This document shows, piece after piece, positions 26,742 through 36,467 of a DNA stretch of 64,000 nt. The position numbers were made by a program, and so were the translations under genes. The first letter of the stretch is position 1. Every line of letters begins with the position of its first letter. Source of the stretch: Bullifex porci (GTDB taxonomy: Bacteria > Spirochaetota > Spirochaetia > Sphaerochaetales > Sphaerochaetaceae); assembly GCF_009695635.1 (NCBI RefSeq), contig NZ_VUNN01000008.1, positions 1-64,000 on the forward strand, given 5' to 3'. The notes below the pieces were generated by a model. The model did no database searches. It saw only the letters and a program-made list of their open reading frames with translations, and had not been told where the DNA came from.

Positions 26742-28769
26742 TTATACATCAAGATTAGCTACATAAGTAGCATTCTGCTCGATAAAATCACGTCTTGGTT
26801 CTACATCCTCACCCATGAGCATTGAGAATACTCTATCTGCTTCCTCAGCATCCTCAAGATGAATCTTACTAATTAATCTTGTTTCTGGGTTCATAGTTGT
26901 TTCCCAAAGCTGCTCTGGGTTCATTTCACCAAGACCCTTATAACGTTGAATAGGTATCTTTGCTTCATCCATTCCAGCACAATTTTCTTCGATAATACGC
27001 TTCTTATCTGCTTCATCATAAGCATAGAAAATCTTCTTACCCAAAGTAATTTTGTATAGTGGAGGCATAGCAAAATAAATATATCCTGCTTCAATTAACG
27101 GTCTCATATATCTGAAGAAGAATGTGAGTAACAATGTCCTAATATGGGATCCATCGACATCGGCATCGGCCATAATAATGATTTTATGATATCGTGCCTT
27201 AGTAATATCGAAAGTTTGTTCACTATCCTCAATCTGGTTATTATACCTTGTTAAGCCTGCACCAATAGTAGAAATAACAGGCTGAAGCTTATCATTTCCA
27301 AGAACCTTATATTCTTGAGCCTTTTCTACATTGAGCATCTTACCCCAAAGAGGAAGAATAGCTTGGAATCTTCTATCTCTACCTTGCTTAGCAGAACCAC
27401 CAGCAGAATCACCCTCTACGATAAATACTTCGCACTTTGCAGGATCCTTTTCAGAGCAATCTGCGAGCTTACCTGGAAGGCCACCACCTTCGCTCTTTTT
27501 TCTAATTTGTTCACGAGCCTTTCTTGCAGCAATACGTCCAAGAGCTGCACTAATTGCTTTATCAAGTAATAGCTCAATATCACCAGGGAATTCATCAAAG
27601 TAGTTATTTAGCTTTTCATATACTAATGACTGCACAATAAATCTTACATTAGCATTACCAAGCTTCATCTTTGTTTGACCCTCAAATTGAGGATTAGGAA
27701 TCTTTATTGAAACAACACCTGTTAAGCCTTCTGAGATATCTGCTGATTCAAGCTTATCATTACCAAATTTCTTTAGCATTTTAGCATTCTTAGAAAGCTG
27801 GTTATTAATTGCCATTAGAATAGCAGTTTTAAATCCAGTTAAGTGTGTACCACCCTCACGTGTATTGATGTTATTTACAAATGAAAAAACCTTTTCATCG
27901 TATTTATCATTGTATTGAAGAGCTATTTCAACAACTACATCATCCTTTACACCTTCAAAGGATATTGGCTGGAATAATGTTTTCTTATACTCATTTAAAT
28001 AAGAAACAAACTCACTTAAGCCACCATCAGAGTGGAAGGATTCTGTTTTTATTTCTTCCTCACGCTTATCAACAATAGTAATTCTAATACCATGATTTAA
28101 GTAACTTAATTCCCTAAATCTATTAGAAAGTGTTTCATAGCTGAAGCTATTTTTCTCCATGACTTCAAAATCAGGAGAGAAGCTAATTGTTGTTCCATGC
28201 TTATCTGGATCACAATGTCCTATTATCTTCACATCTTCAACAGGAACGCCTCTATGGTATACTTGGTTATAAATATTACCATCTCTATAAACTGTAGCCT
28301 CTAAATAGCAGGAAAGAGCGTTTACACAAGAAACACCAACGCCATGGAGTCCTCCAGATACCTTATAAGCACCTTTTCCGAACTTACCACCTGCATTGAG
28401 CTTTGTTAAACATACTTCAAGAGTACTCTTACCAACCTGTGGGTGTATATCGACAGGAATACCTCTACCATTATCCTCTACAGTACAAACCTCACCATAT
28501 TCATTGTGGTCAAATGTAATTGTAATTTGATCACAGAATCCAGCCATAGCTTCATCAATACTATTATCAAGGACTTCATATACTAGATGGTGAAGACCAT
28601 CGATACCGGTAGTACCAATGTACATACCTGGGCGAAGACGTACATGCTCTAGTCCTTCTAGTACTTGAATTTCACTACTATCATACTCCTCAGACCCATT
28701 TACTACTGTATCAATATTTGGTTCCTCGGTAAGCATGGTTTGATCTTCGTTTTTCTTTGTTTCATCCAT
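26742..28769 (-). CDS. gyrB: DNA gyrase subunit B
   Basis: 675 residues. GHKL ATPase domain with [20 protein letters not shown] and [14 protein letters not shown], transducer domain, TOPRIM domain with [15 protein letters not shown] and the DADVDGSHI metal site, and a [11 protein letters not shown] motif near the C terminus. An N-terminal extension of about 30 polar residues precedes the ATPase domain. The ATG at 28769 has AAGGTGAG eight bases upstream. Divergent from dnaA; the genes switch strand here. Confidence 0.97.
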   Translation of the reverse strand: MDETKKNEDQTMLTEEPNIDTVVNGSEEYDSSEIQVLEGLEHVRLRPGMYIGTTGIDGLHHLVYEVLDNSIDEAMAGFCDQITITFDHNEYGEVCTVEDNGRGIPVDIHPQVGKSTLEVCLTKLNAGGKFGKGAYKVSGGLHGVGVSCVNALSCYLEATVYRDGNIYNQVYHRGVPVEDVKIIGHCDPDKHGTTISFSPDFEVMEKNSFSYETLSNRFRELSYLNHGIRITIVDKREEEIKTESFHSDGGLSEFVSYLNEYKKTLFQPISFEGVKDDVVVEIALQYNDKYDEKVFSFVNNINTREGGTHLTGFKTAILMAINNQLSKNAKMLKKFGNDKLESADISEGLTGVVSIKIPNPQFEGQTKMKLGNANVRFIVQSLVYEKLNNYFDEFPGDIELLLDKAISAALGRIAARKAREQIRKKSEGGGLPGKLADCSEKDPAKCEVFIVEGDSAGGSAKQGRDRRFQAILPLWGKMLNVEKAQEYKVLGNDKLQPVISTIGAGLTRYNNQIEDSEQTFDITKARYHKIIIMADADVDGSHIRTLLLTFFFRYMRPLIEAGYIYFAMPPLYKITLGKKIFYAYDEADKKRIIEENCAGMDEAKIPIQRYKGLGEMNPEQLWETTMNPETRLISKIHLEDAEEADRVFSMLMGEDVEPRRDFIEQNATYVANLDV

Positions 28770-28879
28770 AAAATTGACTCACCTTATTTGAGAGCTTTTT
28801 ATAAAAAGCATAATACAATATATATAGTAACAATTTTTAAAGTTATCTTCAATAAGTCACCTTAATTTTTTATTCTTTA

Positions 28880-28900
28880 TATTTACATGTAATGTAAATA
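28880..28900. promoter_or_regulatory. Perfect palindrome in the gyrB-dnaA intergenic region
   Basis: Arms TATTTACAT and ATGTAAATA around GTA form a perfect 9-3-9 inverted repeat, about 110 bases from each start codon. It does not match a DnaA box. It looks like an operator for an unidentified dimeric regulator of gyrB and/or dnaA. Otherwise the 28770-29010 gap shows only AT-rich promoter-like sequence. Confidence 0.55.
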
Positions 28901-29010
28901 AATACTATATATATTGATACAGAAAACACAATATATACACAAAGAGTAATTAAAAACAACGATTGTGAATCATCAATCAATGTGATAAATTGAACAAGAA
29001 GGACTATCTT

Positions 29011-30348
29011 ATGCTAAAAGACTATTATCTTGAGGCCCTTGAAGAAACACAAAAAAGCTTACAAAAGGGTAAACAAATTTGGCTTACTAATGCTTCCTTT
29101 TTAAAAGAAGGAAATAATTCTATTACATTAGCTTTTCCATCAAAAATGTATCTTACAAACTTCAATAACTTTTGTAAGAGCGAATTACAATCAAAAATTG
29201 ATAGTCTAACTGGCTCACATATTGATATTGAAACAATCATTGGTGAAGCAGATTTTTCTTCTGTAGAGGAAGATGATAAAAAAGAGGTAGAAGAGGAAGA
29301 AATTCAGAGAAAAAATTCTTATTTAAACCCTATTTATACCTTTGAAAACTTTATTCCTTGTGAAAACACAAATTTTGCATATAACGCTGCTAAAGCTATT
29401 GCCATGAACCCAGGTATAAACTACAACCCATGCTTGATATATGGTGGTGTAGGCCTTGGAAAAACACACCTACTTCAATCTGTAGGAAACTACATTGAAA
29501 AGGAAAATCCAAAGAAAAAAGTTATTTATGTAACTGCTGAAACTTTTACTAATGACTTTATTAATTCATTACAGCAAAAGAACGCTTCCTCATTCAGAAT
29601 CAAATATAGAAAGGCTGATGTTCTCTTAATTGATGATATTCACTTTTTACAAGAAAAAATATCAACACAGGAAGAGCTTTTCCATACCTTTAATGACCTT
29701 TATGAAGCTAACAAACAGATTATTTTTACTTGTGATAGACCTATTAGTGAATTGAAGGGCTTTACAGATAGACTTAAATCTAGATTTACTAGAGGACTTA
29801 ATTTAAATCTTACTGCTCCTGATTATGAAACAAGAGTAGCAATATTAAAAAAGAAATGTGAAGCTCAAAATGTAAGAATCTTTGATTCTGTAATTTCATA
29901 CATGGCTGAAAACATAAAAACTAATGTTCGTGACCTTGAAGGATCACTTACTACATTAATAGCTTACTCTAAATTAATAAAAACTAATATTACTCTAGAA
30001 ATAGCCCAGGAACAGCTTAAGAACCTAATTTCTGCACCAATGGCTAGTGAACAGGACATTTCTATCAGTACAATTGTTAAAGAAGTTGCTTCCTATTACA
30101 ACGTAGAAATTAGTGAAATTAAAGGTAAAAAACGAACTGCAATCATTAAAGATGCAAGAAATTTGGCTATCTATTTAACAAGAAAAATTACTCAATATTC
30201 TACAACAGAAATTGGTAATTATTTTGATAGAGACCACTCTACAATTACCCACTCTATAGATAAGGTTGATCAGGAAAGAAAGCAAAATTCTGACATTGCT
30301 GCAGCATTAGATAGTCTAGAAAACACTATAAAATCAAAATCTAAATAA
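29011..30348 (+). CDS. dnaA: Chromosomal replication initiator DnaA
   Basis: 445 residues from the ATG at 29011, chosen because AGAAGG lies eight bases upstream; an in-frame TTG at 28990 has no ribosome site. Domain I (1-75), a short acidic linker domain II (EEDDKKEVEEEE), AAA+ domain III with Walker A GGVGLGKTH, Walker B VLLIDDIHF and sensor motifs, and domain IV with the DnaA-box binding signature DRDHSTITHSIDKV at the C terminus. Canonical DnaA proteins have R(D)HTTVxHA here, and the substitutions may go with the non-standard boxes (TTTTCAACA) found nearby. Confidence 0.97.
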   Translation: MLKDYYLEALEETQKSLQKGKQIWLTNASFLKEGNNSITLAFPSKMYLTNFNNFCKSELQSKIDSLTGSHIDIETIIGEADFSSVEEDDKKEVEEEEIQRKNSYLNPIYTFENFIPCENTNFAYNAAKAIAMNPGINYNPCLIYGGVGLGKTHLLQSVGNYIEKENPKKKVIYVTAETFTNDFINSLQQKNASSFRIKYRKADVLLIDDIHFLQEKISTQEELFHTFNDLYEANKQIIFTCDRPISELKGFTDRLKSRFTRGLNLNLTAPDYETRVAILKKKCEAQNVRIFDSVISYMAENIKTNVRDLEGSLTTLIAYSKLIKTNITLEIAQEQLKNLISAPMASEQDISISTIVKEVASYYNVEISEIKGKKRTAIIKDARNLAIYLTRKITQYSTTEIGNYFDRDHSTITHSIDKVDQERKQNSDIAAALDSLENTIKSKSK

Positions 30349-30814
30349 TTATTTTATTCAATTACTCTTCTAGTTAGGTTAATTTAATAAAAAAGTAGGG
30401 AAATTCTCTTCGATTTTTAATAGAACAAACAACTAAAATCAGAGAATCCCTACATCATACATAATTTATGATTATTACTTTTATAGCTGAAGACATCTTA
30501 CTTTTGTTGAAAACTTTGTTGATTTCTTGTTGATAACCTGTTTAAAACTATCTTAAAAGCTGTTGATAATTAAATGGTATTTTGTTGAAACTTTGGAAAA
30601 CTTTTTTAATTTCTAAAACTTTTCCTAGTTTTCAACAATCTTAAATTCTCTTTCAACAACTTTTTAGTAGAACTTTTCAACAATGTAATCTTATTCTATA
30701 TAATAAATAAAAGTAGTTTTCAACAATTAAAATCTTTATAATATTACTATTACTAAAATGAAATATACTTTATAATAACAGTATTAATAATCGAAGAGGA
30801 GTAGATATATATTT
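30349..30814. other. Probable oriC: DnaA-box array between dnaA and dnaN
   Basis: No gene. Nonamers related to the DnaA box occur as the complement (TGTTGAAAA or TGTTGATAA) at 30505-30513, 30528-30536, 30561-30569 and 30583-30591 (last base mismatched), then in direct orientation (TTTTCAACA) at 30629-30637, 30650-30658 (CTTTCAACA), 30674-30682 and 30717-30725. The array therefore switches orientation near 30610. Very AT-rich DNA at about 30685-30780 could be the unwinding element. Location beside dnaA and dnaN and the gene-strand switch nearby support oriC. Confidence 0.75.
30395..30453. other. Long imperfect hairpin between dnaA and dnaN
   Basis: GTAGGGA pairs with TCCCTAC, TTCTCT with AGAGAA and GATTTT with AAAATC, giving about 19 bp with two small bulges around a loop of some 15 bases. 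There is no T-run on either side, so it is not a standard terminator; it may still end dnaA transcripts or be an origin structure. Confidence 0.55.
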
Positions 30815-31921
30815 ATGAAATTCATTTGCCAAAAAGATACAATACTAAAAGAAGTAGAATATGCTAGTAGTTTTACAAGTCAGAGAAATTCTCTCTCTAT
30901 TTCTTCTAATATTTTGCTTGAAAACTATCAGAATATTCTCACTATTAAGGGTACTGATAATAAAATGGGTTTCATGACCTCTTTCCCTGTTTCAACAGAG
31001 GTCCCAGGCGCTACTACTGTTACTTGTGATAAGTTTCTTCAGGTTTTAAAATCACTTCCTTCAATGGATATCGAATTTTTAGAGGAAGATGGAAAATTAA
31101 AGATTACACCAATAAAGGATTCTAAGAGTATTAACTTTAATATTAGAACTATTCCTGCTGAAAACTTTCCACCTCTTTCTACTTTTGATGAAACTCAATT
31201 CTTCTCACTTTCTCAAAGAGATTTCTTTGATATGATAGATAAAACTTCGTTTGCAGTTGGTACAGATGAATCAAAATTCTTCTTAACTGGTGTTTACCTT
31301 GATAAGAAGGATGATGATGTTATAATGGTTGCAACTGATAGTAAGCGTCTTAGCTTTATTAGAAAGAAATTTGAACAAGATATTCCTGATTTTAAATCAG
31401 CAATCATTCCTGTTAAATTTTTACAGATTTTATCAAATATAGGTATTGGAGAGGGTCTTTTCTCCTTAATGATTACAGATACTCAAATTTTTGCCCAAAT
31501 TAATGGACATTTAATTTATTCATCATTAATAACAGGAACTTATCCTGCTTATCAGAGAGTAATACCAGAAAGCTTCAAATATGAATGTAAAGTTAAAGTA
31601 TCTGATATGCTGGAGGCTTTAAACAGAGTATCTATCTTCGTTGAGAATAATTCTAAGAAGGTTTTCCTAGAGCTTAAGGAAGATGGTATTATGGCTAGTG
31701 GTGAAACTAGTGATGTAGGTGATGCAAAGGAAATTATTTCTTGTGAATATTCTGGTGAGGATGTAAATATTACATTTAATAATGCATTCTTAGTAACATC
31801 TCTTAAGAAAATAGATTCAGAATACTTTAAGCTATGCTTTAATTCTGCAACAACAGCTATGGAAATAGTTCCTGATCCAGAGAAGGATTATATCTTCATA
31901 ATAATGCCAATGCATGGTTAA
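30815..31921 (+). CDS. dnaN: DNA polymerase III subunit beta (sliding clamp)
   Basis: 368 residues, normal length for the three-domain clamp. Recognisable segments are the N-terminal MKFICQKDTILKEV opening, TVTCDKFLQVLKSLP, and the C-terminal EYFKLCFNS...FIIMPM ending, where the hydrophobic peptide-binding pocket forms. It encircles DNA as a dimer and holds the polymerase. GAGGAG lies upstream of the ATG. recF begins 2 bases after the stop. Confidence 0.97.
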   Translation: MKFICQKDTILKEVEYASSFTSQRNSLSISSNILLENYQNILTIKGTDNKMGFMTSFPVSTEVPGATTVTCDKFLQVLKSLPSMDIEFLEEDGKLKITPIKDSKSINFNIRTIPAENFPPLSTFDETQFFSLSQRDFFDMIDKTSFAVGTDESKFFLTGVYLDKKDDDVIMVATDSKRLSFIRKKFEQDIPDFKSAIIPVKFLQILSNIGIGEGLFSLMITDTQIFAQINGHLIYSSLITGTYPAYQRVIPESFKYECKVKVSDMLEALNRVSIFVENNSKKVFLELKEDGIMASGETSDVGDAKEIISCEYSGEDVNITFNNAFLVTSLKKIDSEYFKLCFNSATTAMEIVPDPEKDYIFIIMPMHG

Positions 31922-31923
31922 TT

Positions 31924-33003
31924 ATGAGATTTAAATCAATAAAATATTATAATTTTAGAAATATAGATAATGGTGTCGTCCTTTTTAATAAGGACGATAT
32001 CATTCTTGAAGGGATAAATGGACAAGGAAAAACAAATATCCTTGAATCTGTGTATACCCTATGCTATGGAAATTCATTTAGAACGCAGCTATCAAAGGAA
32101 ATGATAAAGCATGGTGAAAGAGTAATGAATCTTACAGCTGTGCTTGAGGATGAAGAAGATAGCTATGATGTTTCATACTCTCTTGATGGTAATAAAAGAA
32201 AGATTTTATTAAATGGAAAGGAAGTAAAGGATAGAAAGGATTTAATATATTTATTTCCTTGCATTGTATTTATTCATGAGGATATAGATTTTATTAAGGG
32301 TGAGCCTGAGATGAGAAGAAAATTCTTTGATCAAACTCTTAGTATGTATGACCCTATCTATTTAAATTACATAAGAGCATATAGAAATGTCTTAGCACAA
32401 AGAAATGCAGCGATAAAAAATAATCAAACAACACTACTAGATATATATGATAAAAAGCTTGCTACCTATGGTTTTGAAATCATGAATAGTAGAAGAAATA
32501 TGGTTTATGAATTCAATGAGATATTTCCAATTCTTTATAAAAAAATATCAGGGACTAATAAAAATATAACAGTTTCATATAAATCCTCTTGGGATGAATT
32601 AAATGATGTTTCTTCAATAATAGAGCACTTAAAGGAAACTCATGAAAGAGATATAAGGCTACTTACAACAACATCTGGTATTCATCGTGATAGGTTTACT
32701 GTTAATGATGAGAATGGTCCTTTAGTTGTAACAGGCTCAACAGGTCAAATAAGATTAGCTTCTCTTTTATTTAGAATTGCAGAGGCAAGAATATTTAAAG
32801 AAAAAACAGGTAAAGATCCTATTTTATTATTAGATGATGTTCTTTTAGAGCTTGATGATATAAAAAGAGCAAGATTTTTAGAGGAACTCACCTCTTATAG
32901 TCAGGCTTTTTATACTTTTCTTCCACGAGAAAGCTATTTTAATGAAAGAAAAGATGATCTTTTAGATTATAATGTTGTTGAAGGTAAACTATATGAAGTA
33001 TGA
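31924..33003 (+). CDS. recF: DNA replication and repair protein RecF
   Basis: 359 residues. SMC-like ATPase: Walker A GINGQGKTN (about residues 33-41), signature region TGSTGQIRLASLLF, and Walker B DPILLLDDVLLELD. Loads RecA at gaps with RecO/RecR. Position directly after dnaN is the classic order. The DUF721 gene starts inside its last codons. Confidence 0.96.
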   Translation: MRFKSIKYYNFRNIDNGVVLFNKDDIILEGINGQGKTNILESVYTLCYGNSFRTQLSKEMIKHGERVMNLTAVLEDEEDSYDVSYSLDGNKRKILLNGKEVKDRKDLIYLFPCIVFIHEDIDFIKGEPEMRRKFFDQTLSMYDPIYLNYIRAYRNVLAQRNAAIKNNQTTLLDIYDKKLATYGFEIMNSRRNMVYEFNEIFPILYKKISGTNKNITVSYKSSWDELNDVSSIIEHLKETHERDIRLLTTTSGIHRDRFTVNDENGPLVVTGSTGQIRLASLLFRIAEARIFKEKTGKDPILLLDDVLLELDDIKRARFLEELTSYSQAFYTFLPRESYFNERKDDLLDYNVVEGKLYEV

Positions 33004-33277
33004 GGTTCCAATAGGTTATTACGTAAAAAGCTTTCAAAAGAAGGTTGAAGAGAGTCTTGGAGAGGAAGTAGTAGTTTTTAAATGGAAGGAAATAGTTGGT
33101 CCAGCTTTATATCCTCATGTAATGTTAGACACTATTGATGTTGAAAATTTAGAGGTAAGTATAGACCATCCTGCATATAAAAGTGCCTTTATTTTGAGGC
33201 AGAATTTAATTTTAAATAAGATAAAGGAATTATTTCCTAGATATGATATAAAAAATGTCAAGATACACCTAGTGTAG
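32993..33277 (+). CDS. DUF721 (DciA-like) protein
   Basis: 94 residues from the ATG at 32993, which has GAAGG eight bases upstream and overlaps recF by 11 bases. It carries the DUF721 core: VFKWKEIVGPALYPHV, then VSIDHPAYKSAFILRQNLILNKIKELF. The W-x-x-I/V-V-G segment is the family hallmark. Family member DciA loads the replicative helicase DnaB in bacteria lacking DnaC, and this location between recF and rpmH fits a replication role. Confidence 0.85.
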   Translation: MKYEVPIGYYVKSFQKKVEESLGEEVVVFKWKEIVGPALYPHVMLDTIDVENLEVSIDHPAYKSAFILRQNLILNKIKELFPRYDIKNVKIHLV

Positions 33278-33280
33278 ATA

Positions 33281-33309
33281 TTGACCATTTTTCTTATCTC
33301 ATATAAAGT
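33281..33309 (+). promoter_or_regulatory. Candidate promoter of rpmH-rnpA
   Basis: TTGACC (33281-33286), 17-base spacer, TAAAGT (33304-33309), giving a leader of about 65 bases with TTGGAG before the rpmH ATG. Confidence 0.4.
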
Positions 33310-33380
33310 TACTAATCGGACATTTTTGTCTGTGAGTTATAAAATCTGCGCTTTAATGCGAAAAATATTGGAGTATATTC

Positions 33381-33548
33381 ATGAGTTACAAAGGAAAAAG
33401 AACCTATCAGCCAAGTAAAGTAAAGAGAAATAGAACTTTTGGTTTCCGTGCACGCATGGCTACTAAGGGTGGTCGTTTAGTTCTTGCTCGCCGCAGAGCA
33501 AAGGGCAGACACAGCTTAACAGTTTCTGATGAGAAGAAGCCTTTCTAA
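33381..33548 (+). CDS. rpmH: 50S ribosomal protein L34
   Basis: 55 residues. It reads [20 protein letters not shown] then [24 protein letters not shown], a complete L34 core. The N terminus differs slightly from the usual MKRTYQP by a SYKG insertion, and the C terminus continues with [11 protein letters not shown] beyond the usual end, within which rnpA begins. TTGGAG lies about eight bases before the ATG. Confidence 0.96.
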   Translation: MSYKGKRTYQPSKVKRNRTFGFRARMATKGGRLVLARRRAKGRHSLTVSDEKKPF

Positions 33549-33885
33549 GACAGAGATAATTCGTAAGAAGCAGGATATAGATCGCATTTTCAAGCAAGGA
33601 AAAAATATTTCTTGTATGGGAATGCGATTAGCCTTTTTAGAGAACAACTGTAATTTCGATCGTTTCATCATTATTCCTGCAAAGCATTATGGCAACGCAG
33701 TCGAAAGAAATAAATTAAGGCGAAGATGTAAGGAATTATTTAGGTTGTATCCTAATAGGGTAATGCTAGATGCTTCAGAAAATAGAAAAAGTCATGATAT
33801 CGCCTTAGTAGTATATCCTGGAAAGGTTCTCAGTTTTTCTTTGCTTGAGTCTAAATTTTACTCTCTTTTAGACAGAATAAATTGA
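33529..33885 (+). CDS. rnpA: Ribonuclease P protein component
   Basis: 118 residues. Opening [25 protein letters not shown] is typical (split here over the first 25 positions), followed by the RNA-binding motif [16 protein letters not shown] (the RNR motif). It pairs with the RNase P RNA to mature tRNA 5' ends; the RNA gene is not in the window. Its ATG lies 20 bases inside rpmH in another frame and lacks a clear Shine-Dalgarno, so it probably depends on translation of rpmH. Confidence 0.94.
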   Translation: MRRSLSKTEIIRKKQDIDRIFKQGKNISCMGMRLAFLENNCNFDRFIIIPAKHYGNAVERNKLRRRCKELFRLYPNRVMLDASENRKSHDIALVVYPGKVLSFSLLESKFYSLLDRIN

Positions 33886-33967
33886 GAATTGTTCCTTTTC
33901 CTCATCTTGCAGAGTTCATATTCCTATCTTTCCTATTATTCTACGGGCCATCATCAAAGGAGATATA

Positions 33968-35719
33968 ATGGATAGGAATACTATCATTGCGATTATTTTA
34001 TCTGTAATAGTAATTACAGTTGGTATGACAGTACAAACTGTATTTTTCCCAATGGAAAATACTATTACTCAAACTGAGACAACAACTGAAGAGGTTGTAC
34101 CAGTAGAGAATATAAGTTCAATAATTACAGAACCAGTTATTTCAAAAAATCAAGTAACAGATACATCGCCATTTACAGTAGAAACAGATGCACTATCAGT
34201 TACTTTTGATCCATATGGTGCTTCTGTTAGCAGTATTAAGATGAAGAAGCATCTTGATACATCAAAGGAACCTGTAGAAATTCTTTTAAAGGATGGAAAT
34301 AGGGGTAATGCATTCTTAATGTATCAATCAAATGATACTTCAAAGCCAATTACAGAGGCCTTTAGTCATAGCATTGAAGAAAGAGATGATTTAATTTTAG
34401 TAATATTCTCACAGGTATTTGAACAAAGTGGTAGAGAATATGAAATTATTAAGAAATATGCATTTGCTAAGGATGAGGAGTATCTTTTCCAAATTGCAGT
34501 AACATTAAATTCTCTAGATGGCAATGCTCTTCCATTTACTGTATATACAATTGGTGTTGAGCCACAGGTTGGACCAGAGTTTGAAAGCTTAAATGGTAAC
34601 TATGACTATAGAAGAATGTATTACAAGCTTAGTGATAAAAACAGTAAGAAAAATGTAAGCTTTAAAAATGGTGTAGCAACAGTAAATGAAAGTGTTTCAT
34701 GGGTAGCTTTAGCAAGTAAGTACTTTACTATTATGGGTATTCCAGCAAGCGAAGCTGATTATTCTGTTAAATTTACACAAAATACTGAGGAAAAGCAGGA
34801 GAACTCCTTCTACTTAACAAGAAATGGTATTTCCTCATCTAGTGTTACAGATCTTTATAGCTTCTATTGTGGCCCAAAGCTTACTTCTTACTTAAATAAG
34901 TATGATATTGCTAATGATAATACCTTTAAGCTTACAAACCTACACCTTGCAAAGGTAATGGATAGCTCTACATGGCTTGGATGGCTTGAGACAATTCTTA
35001 AGTGGGTATTAACATTAATTTATAAGGTTATTCCAAACTATGGTGTAGCTATTATTATCCTCACACTATTAATTAAGCTAATGCTACAACCAATAAGCAA
35101 GAAGGGTATGGAATCAACAGCAAAGATGTCTGCACTAAATCCTAAGCTAGAAGAGCTTAAGGCTAAGTATGCTGATGATCCAAATGCACTTAATGCAGCA
35201 ATGGCTAAGCTATATAAGGAAGAAGGTATTAACCCAATGGGCTCATGTCTTCCAATGCTTATCCAGTTCCCTGTATTCATTGCACTTTACGGACTATTAA
35301 ATAACCACTTCGAGCTTCGTGGTGCTATGTTTATTCCTGGTTGGATCCCTGATCTTTCAATTCCAGATACAGTATTTACATTAGGATTTAACATTCCTTT
35401 AATTGGTAATCAAATTCACTTATTACCTATCATCTATACTGTTTCAATGATCTTCTCTATGAAGATTACTCAATCTGGTGCTACAGATTCTTCTCAGGCA
35501 GGAATGATGAACTTTATGACATATGGAATGCCTATAATATTCTTCTTTGTATTGTATAATGCACCATCAGGATTGCTAGTATATTGGACTGTAACTAATG
35601 CTATTTCTATCATTCAGCAAATCTATGTGAATGCAAAGAAAAAGAAGCAATTTGAAGAAGAGATGATTACTAAAAATGAAAGTAAAAATGTTAAGTTCAA
35701 AAGCAAAAAGAGAAAGTAA
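33968..35719 (+). CDS. yidC: Membrane protein insertase YidC
   Basis: 583 residues, Gram-negative type. N-terminal helix (5-27), large periplasmic P1 domain (about 60-340), then the 60 kDa inner-membrane-protein domain with WLGWLETILKWVL, NYGVAIIILTLLIKLML (region with the conserved Arg/Lys groove), ARRK-like cytoplasmic loop ALNPKLEELKAKYADDP, and CLPMLIQFPVFIALYGLL. Basic C-terminal tail. The gap after rnpA (33886-33967) contains no yidD. AAAGGAG precedes the ATG. jag follows by 14 bases. Confidence 0.96.
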   Translation: MDRNTIIAIILSVIVITVGMTVQTVFFPMENTITQTETTTEEVVPVENISSIITEPVISKNQVTDTSPFTVETDALSVTFDPYGASVSSIKMKKHLDTSKEPVEILLKDGNRGNAFLMYQSNDTSKPITEAFSHSIEERDDLILVIFSQVFEQSGREYEIIKKYAFAKDEEYLFQIAVTLNSLDGNALPFTVYTIGVEPQVGPEFESLNGNYDYRRMYYKLSDKNSKKNVSFKNGVATVNESVSWVALASKYFTIMGIPASEADYSVKFTQNTEEKQENSFYLTRNGISSSSVTDLYSFYCGPKLTSYLNKYDIANDNTFKLTNLHLAKVMDSSTWLGWLETILKWVLTLIYKVIPNYGVAIIILTLLIKLMLQPISKKGMESTAKMSALNPKLEELKAKYADDPNALNAAMAKLYKEEGINPMGSCLPMLIQFPVFIALYGLLNNHFELRGAMFIPGWIPDLSIPDTVFTLGFNIPLIGNQIHLLPIIYTVSMIFSMKITQSGATDSSQAGMMNFMTYGMPIIFFFVLYNAPSGLLVYWTVTNAISIIQQIYVNAKKKKQFEEEMITKNESKNVKFKSKKRK

Positions 35720-35733
35720 AAAAGGATTATATA

Positions 35734-36396
35734 ATGATAAGAGAATTTGAAGGAAAGACTGAGCAAGAAGCCATAGATATGGCTATTAGCGAGTTAGGTC
35801 TAGAAAGAGATGATTTTGATGTTGAAATCATCGATCAACATAAAAAAACACTATTTAAAAGAGGTAGTGTAAAAATAAGAGTACATATTCCTGAGCCTGT
35901 ATCAGAGGAAACCTATTCAAATGAGGTTCTTTCAAGTGAAAGCGAGAATGAAGAAAAGATTCTTGAGTTCATTCAAAACTTAATTACCAAGATGGGCTAT
36001 GAATGTAAGGTCAATATTAATTTTAGAAAGGATCTTAAGCTTGGCTTTAATATTGATAGTCCTAATTCTTCAATTATTATTGGTAGAAAGGGTAAGAATC
36101 TTGATGCTATTCAGCTTCTTGCAAATGTATATGCAGCAAAGCTTGATGAGGACTATAAAATCATTATTGATAGTGAAGACTATCGTATGAGGCATGAAGA
36201 GTATATTGTGAGAAATGCTTTTAAGAATGCTGAATATGTTAGAAAGACAGGAAAGAGTAAGTTACTCGAACCAATGAATCCTTTCGAACGAAGATTAATT
36301 CATACAGCATTAAATGATTTTAATGGTGTAGAGACAAAGAGCGAAGGTGATGGTCTTTATAAGCAGGTTAGAATTATTCCTGTTAAAAACAAATAA
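35734..36396 (+). CDS. jag: RNA-binding protein Jag/KhpB
   Basis: 220 residues. Jag-N domain (REFEGKTEQEAIDMAISELGL, residues 2-22 region) with KTLFKRG, a KH domain including SSIIIGRKGKNLDAIQLL (about 110-128), and an R3H domain with RNAFKNAEYVRKTGKS and PMNPFERRLIHTAL near the end. In other bacteria it binds many mRNAs with KhpA and affects cell elongation and division. Partner of yidC in a two-gene unit; followed by a terminator. Confidence 0.94.
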   Translation: MIREFEGKTEQEAIDMAISELGLERDDFDVEIIDQHKKTLFKRGSVKIRVHIPEPVSEETYSNEVLSSESENEEKILEFIQNLITKMGYECKVNINFRKDLKLGFNIDSPNSSIIIGRKGKNLDAIQLLANVYAAKLDEDYKIIIDSEDYRMRHEEYIVRNAFKNAEYVRKTGKSKLLEPMNPFERRLIHTALNDFNGVETKSEGDGLYKQVRIIPVKNK

Positions 36397-36403
36397 AGGA
36401 TAG

Positions 36404-36428
36404 TACCGATCATTTGATCGGTATTTTT
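36404..36428 (+). terminator. Terminator of yidC-jag
   Basis: TACCGATC-ATTT-GATCGGTA followed by TTTTT. Confidence 0.92.
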
Positions 36429-36435
36429 ATAATTA

Positions 36436-36467
36436 TTGACATCTAAAAAGTTTTAATAATATTATTA
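36436..36467 (+). promoter_or_regulatory. Promoter and probable PerR/Fur box of the perR-rubrerythrin operon
   Basis: TTGACA (36436-36441), 18-base spacer, TATTAT (36460-36465). The perfect palindrome TAATAATATTATTA (36454-36467) covers the -10 box and resembles AT-rich PerR boxes; a second AATAATTATT repeat follows. Autoregulation is inferred. Confidence 0.6.

Noticed and set aside
33886-33967. Possible yidD gene between rnpA and yidC
   Set aside because: The gap is only 82 bases and contains no matching reading frame.
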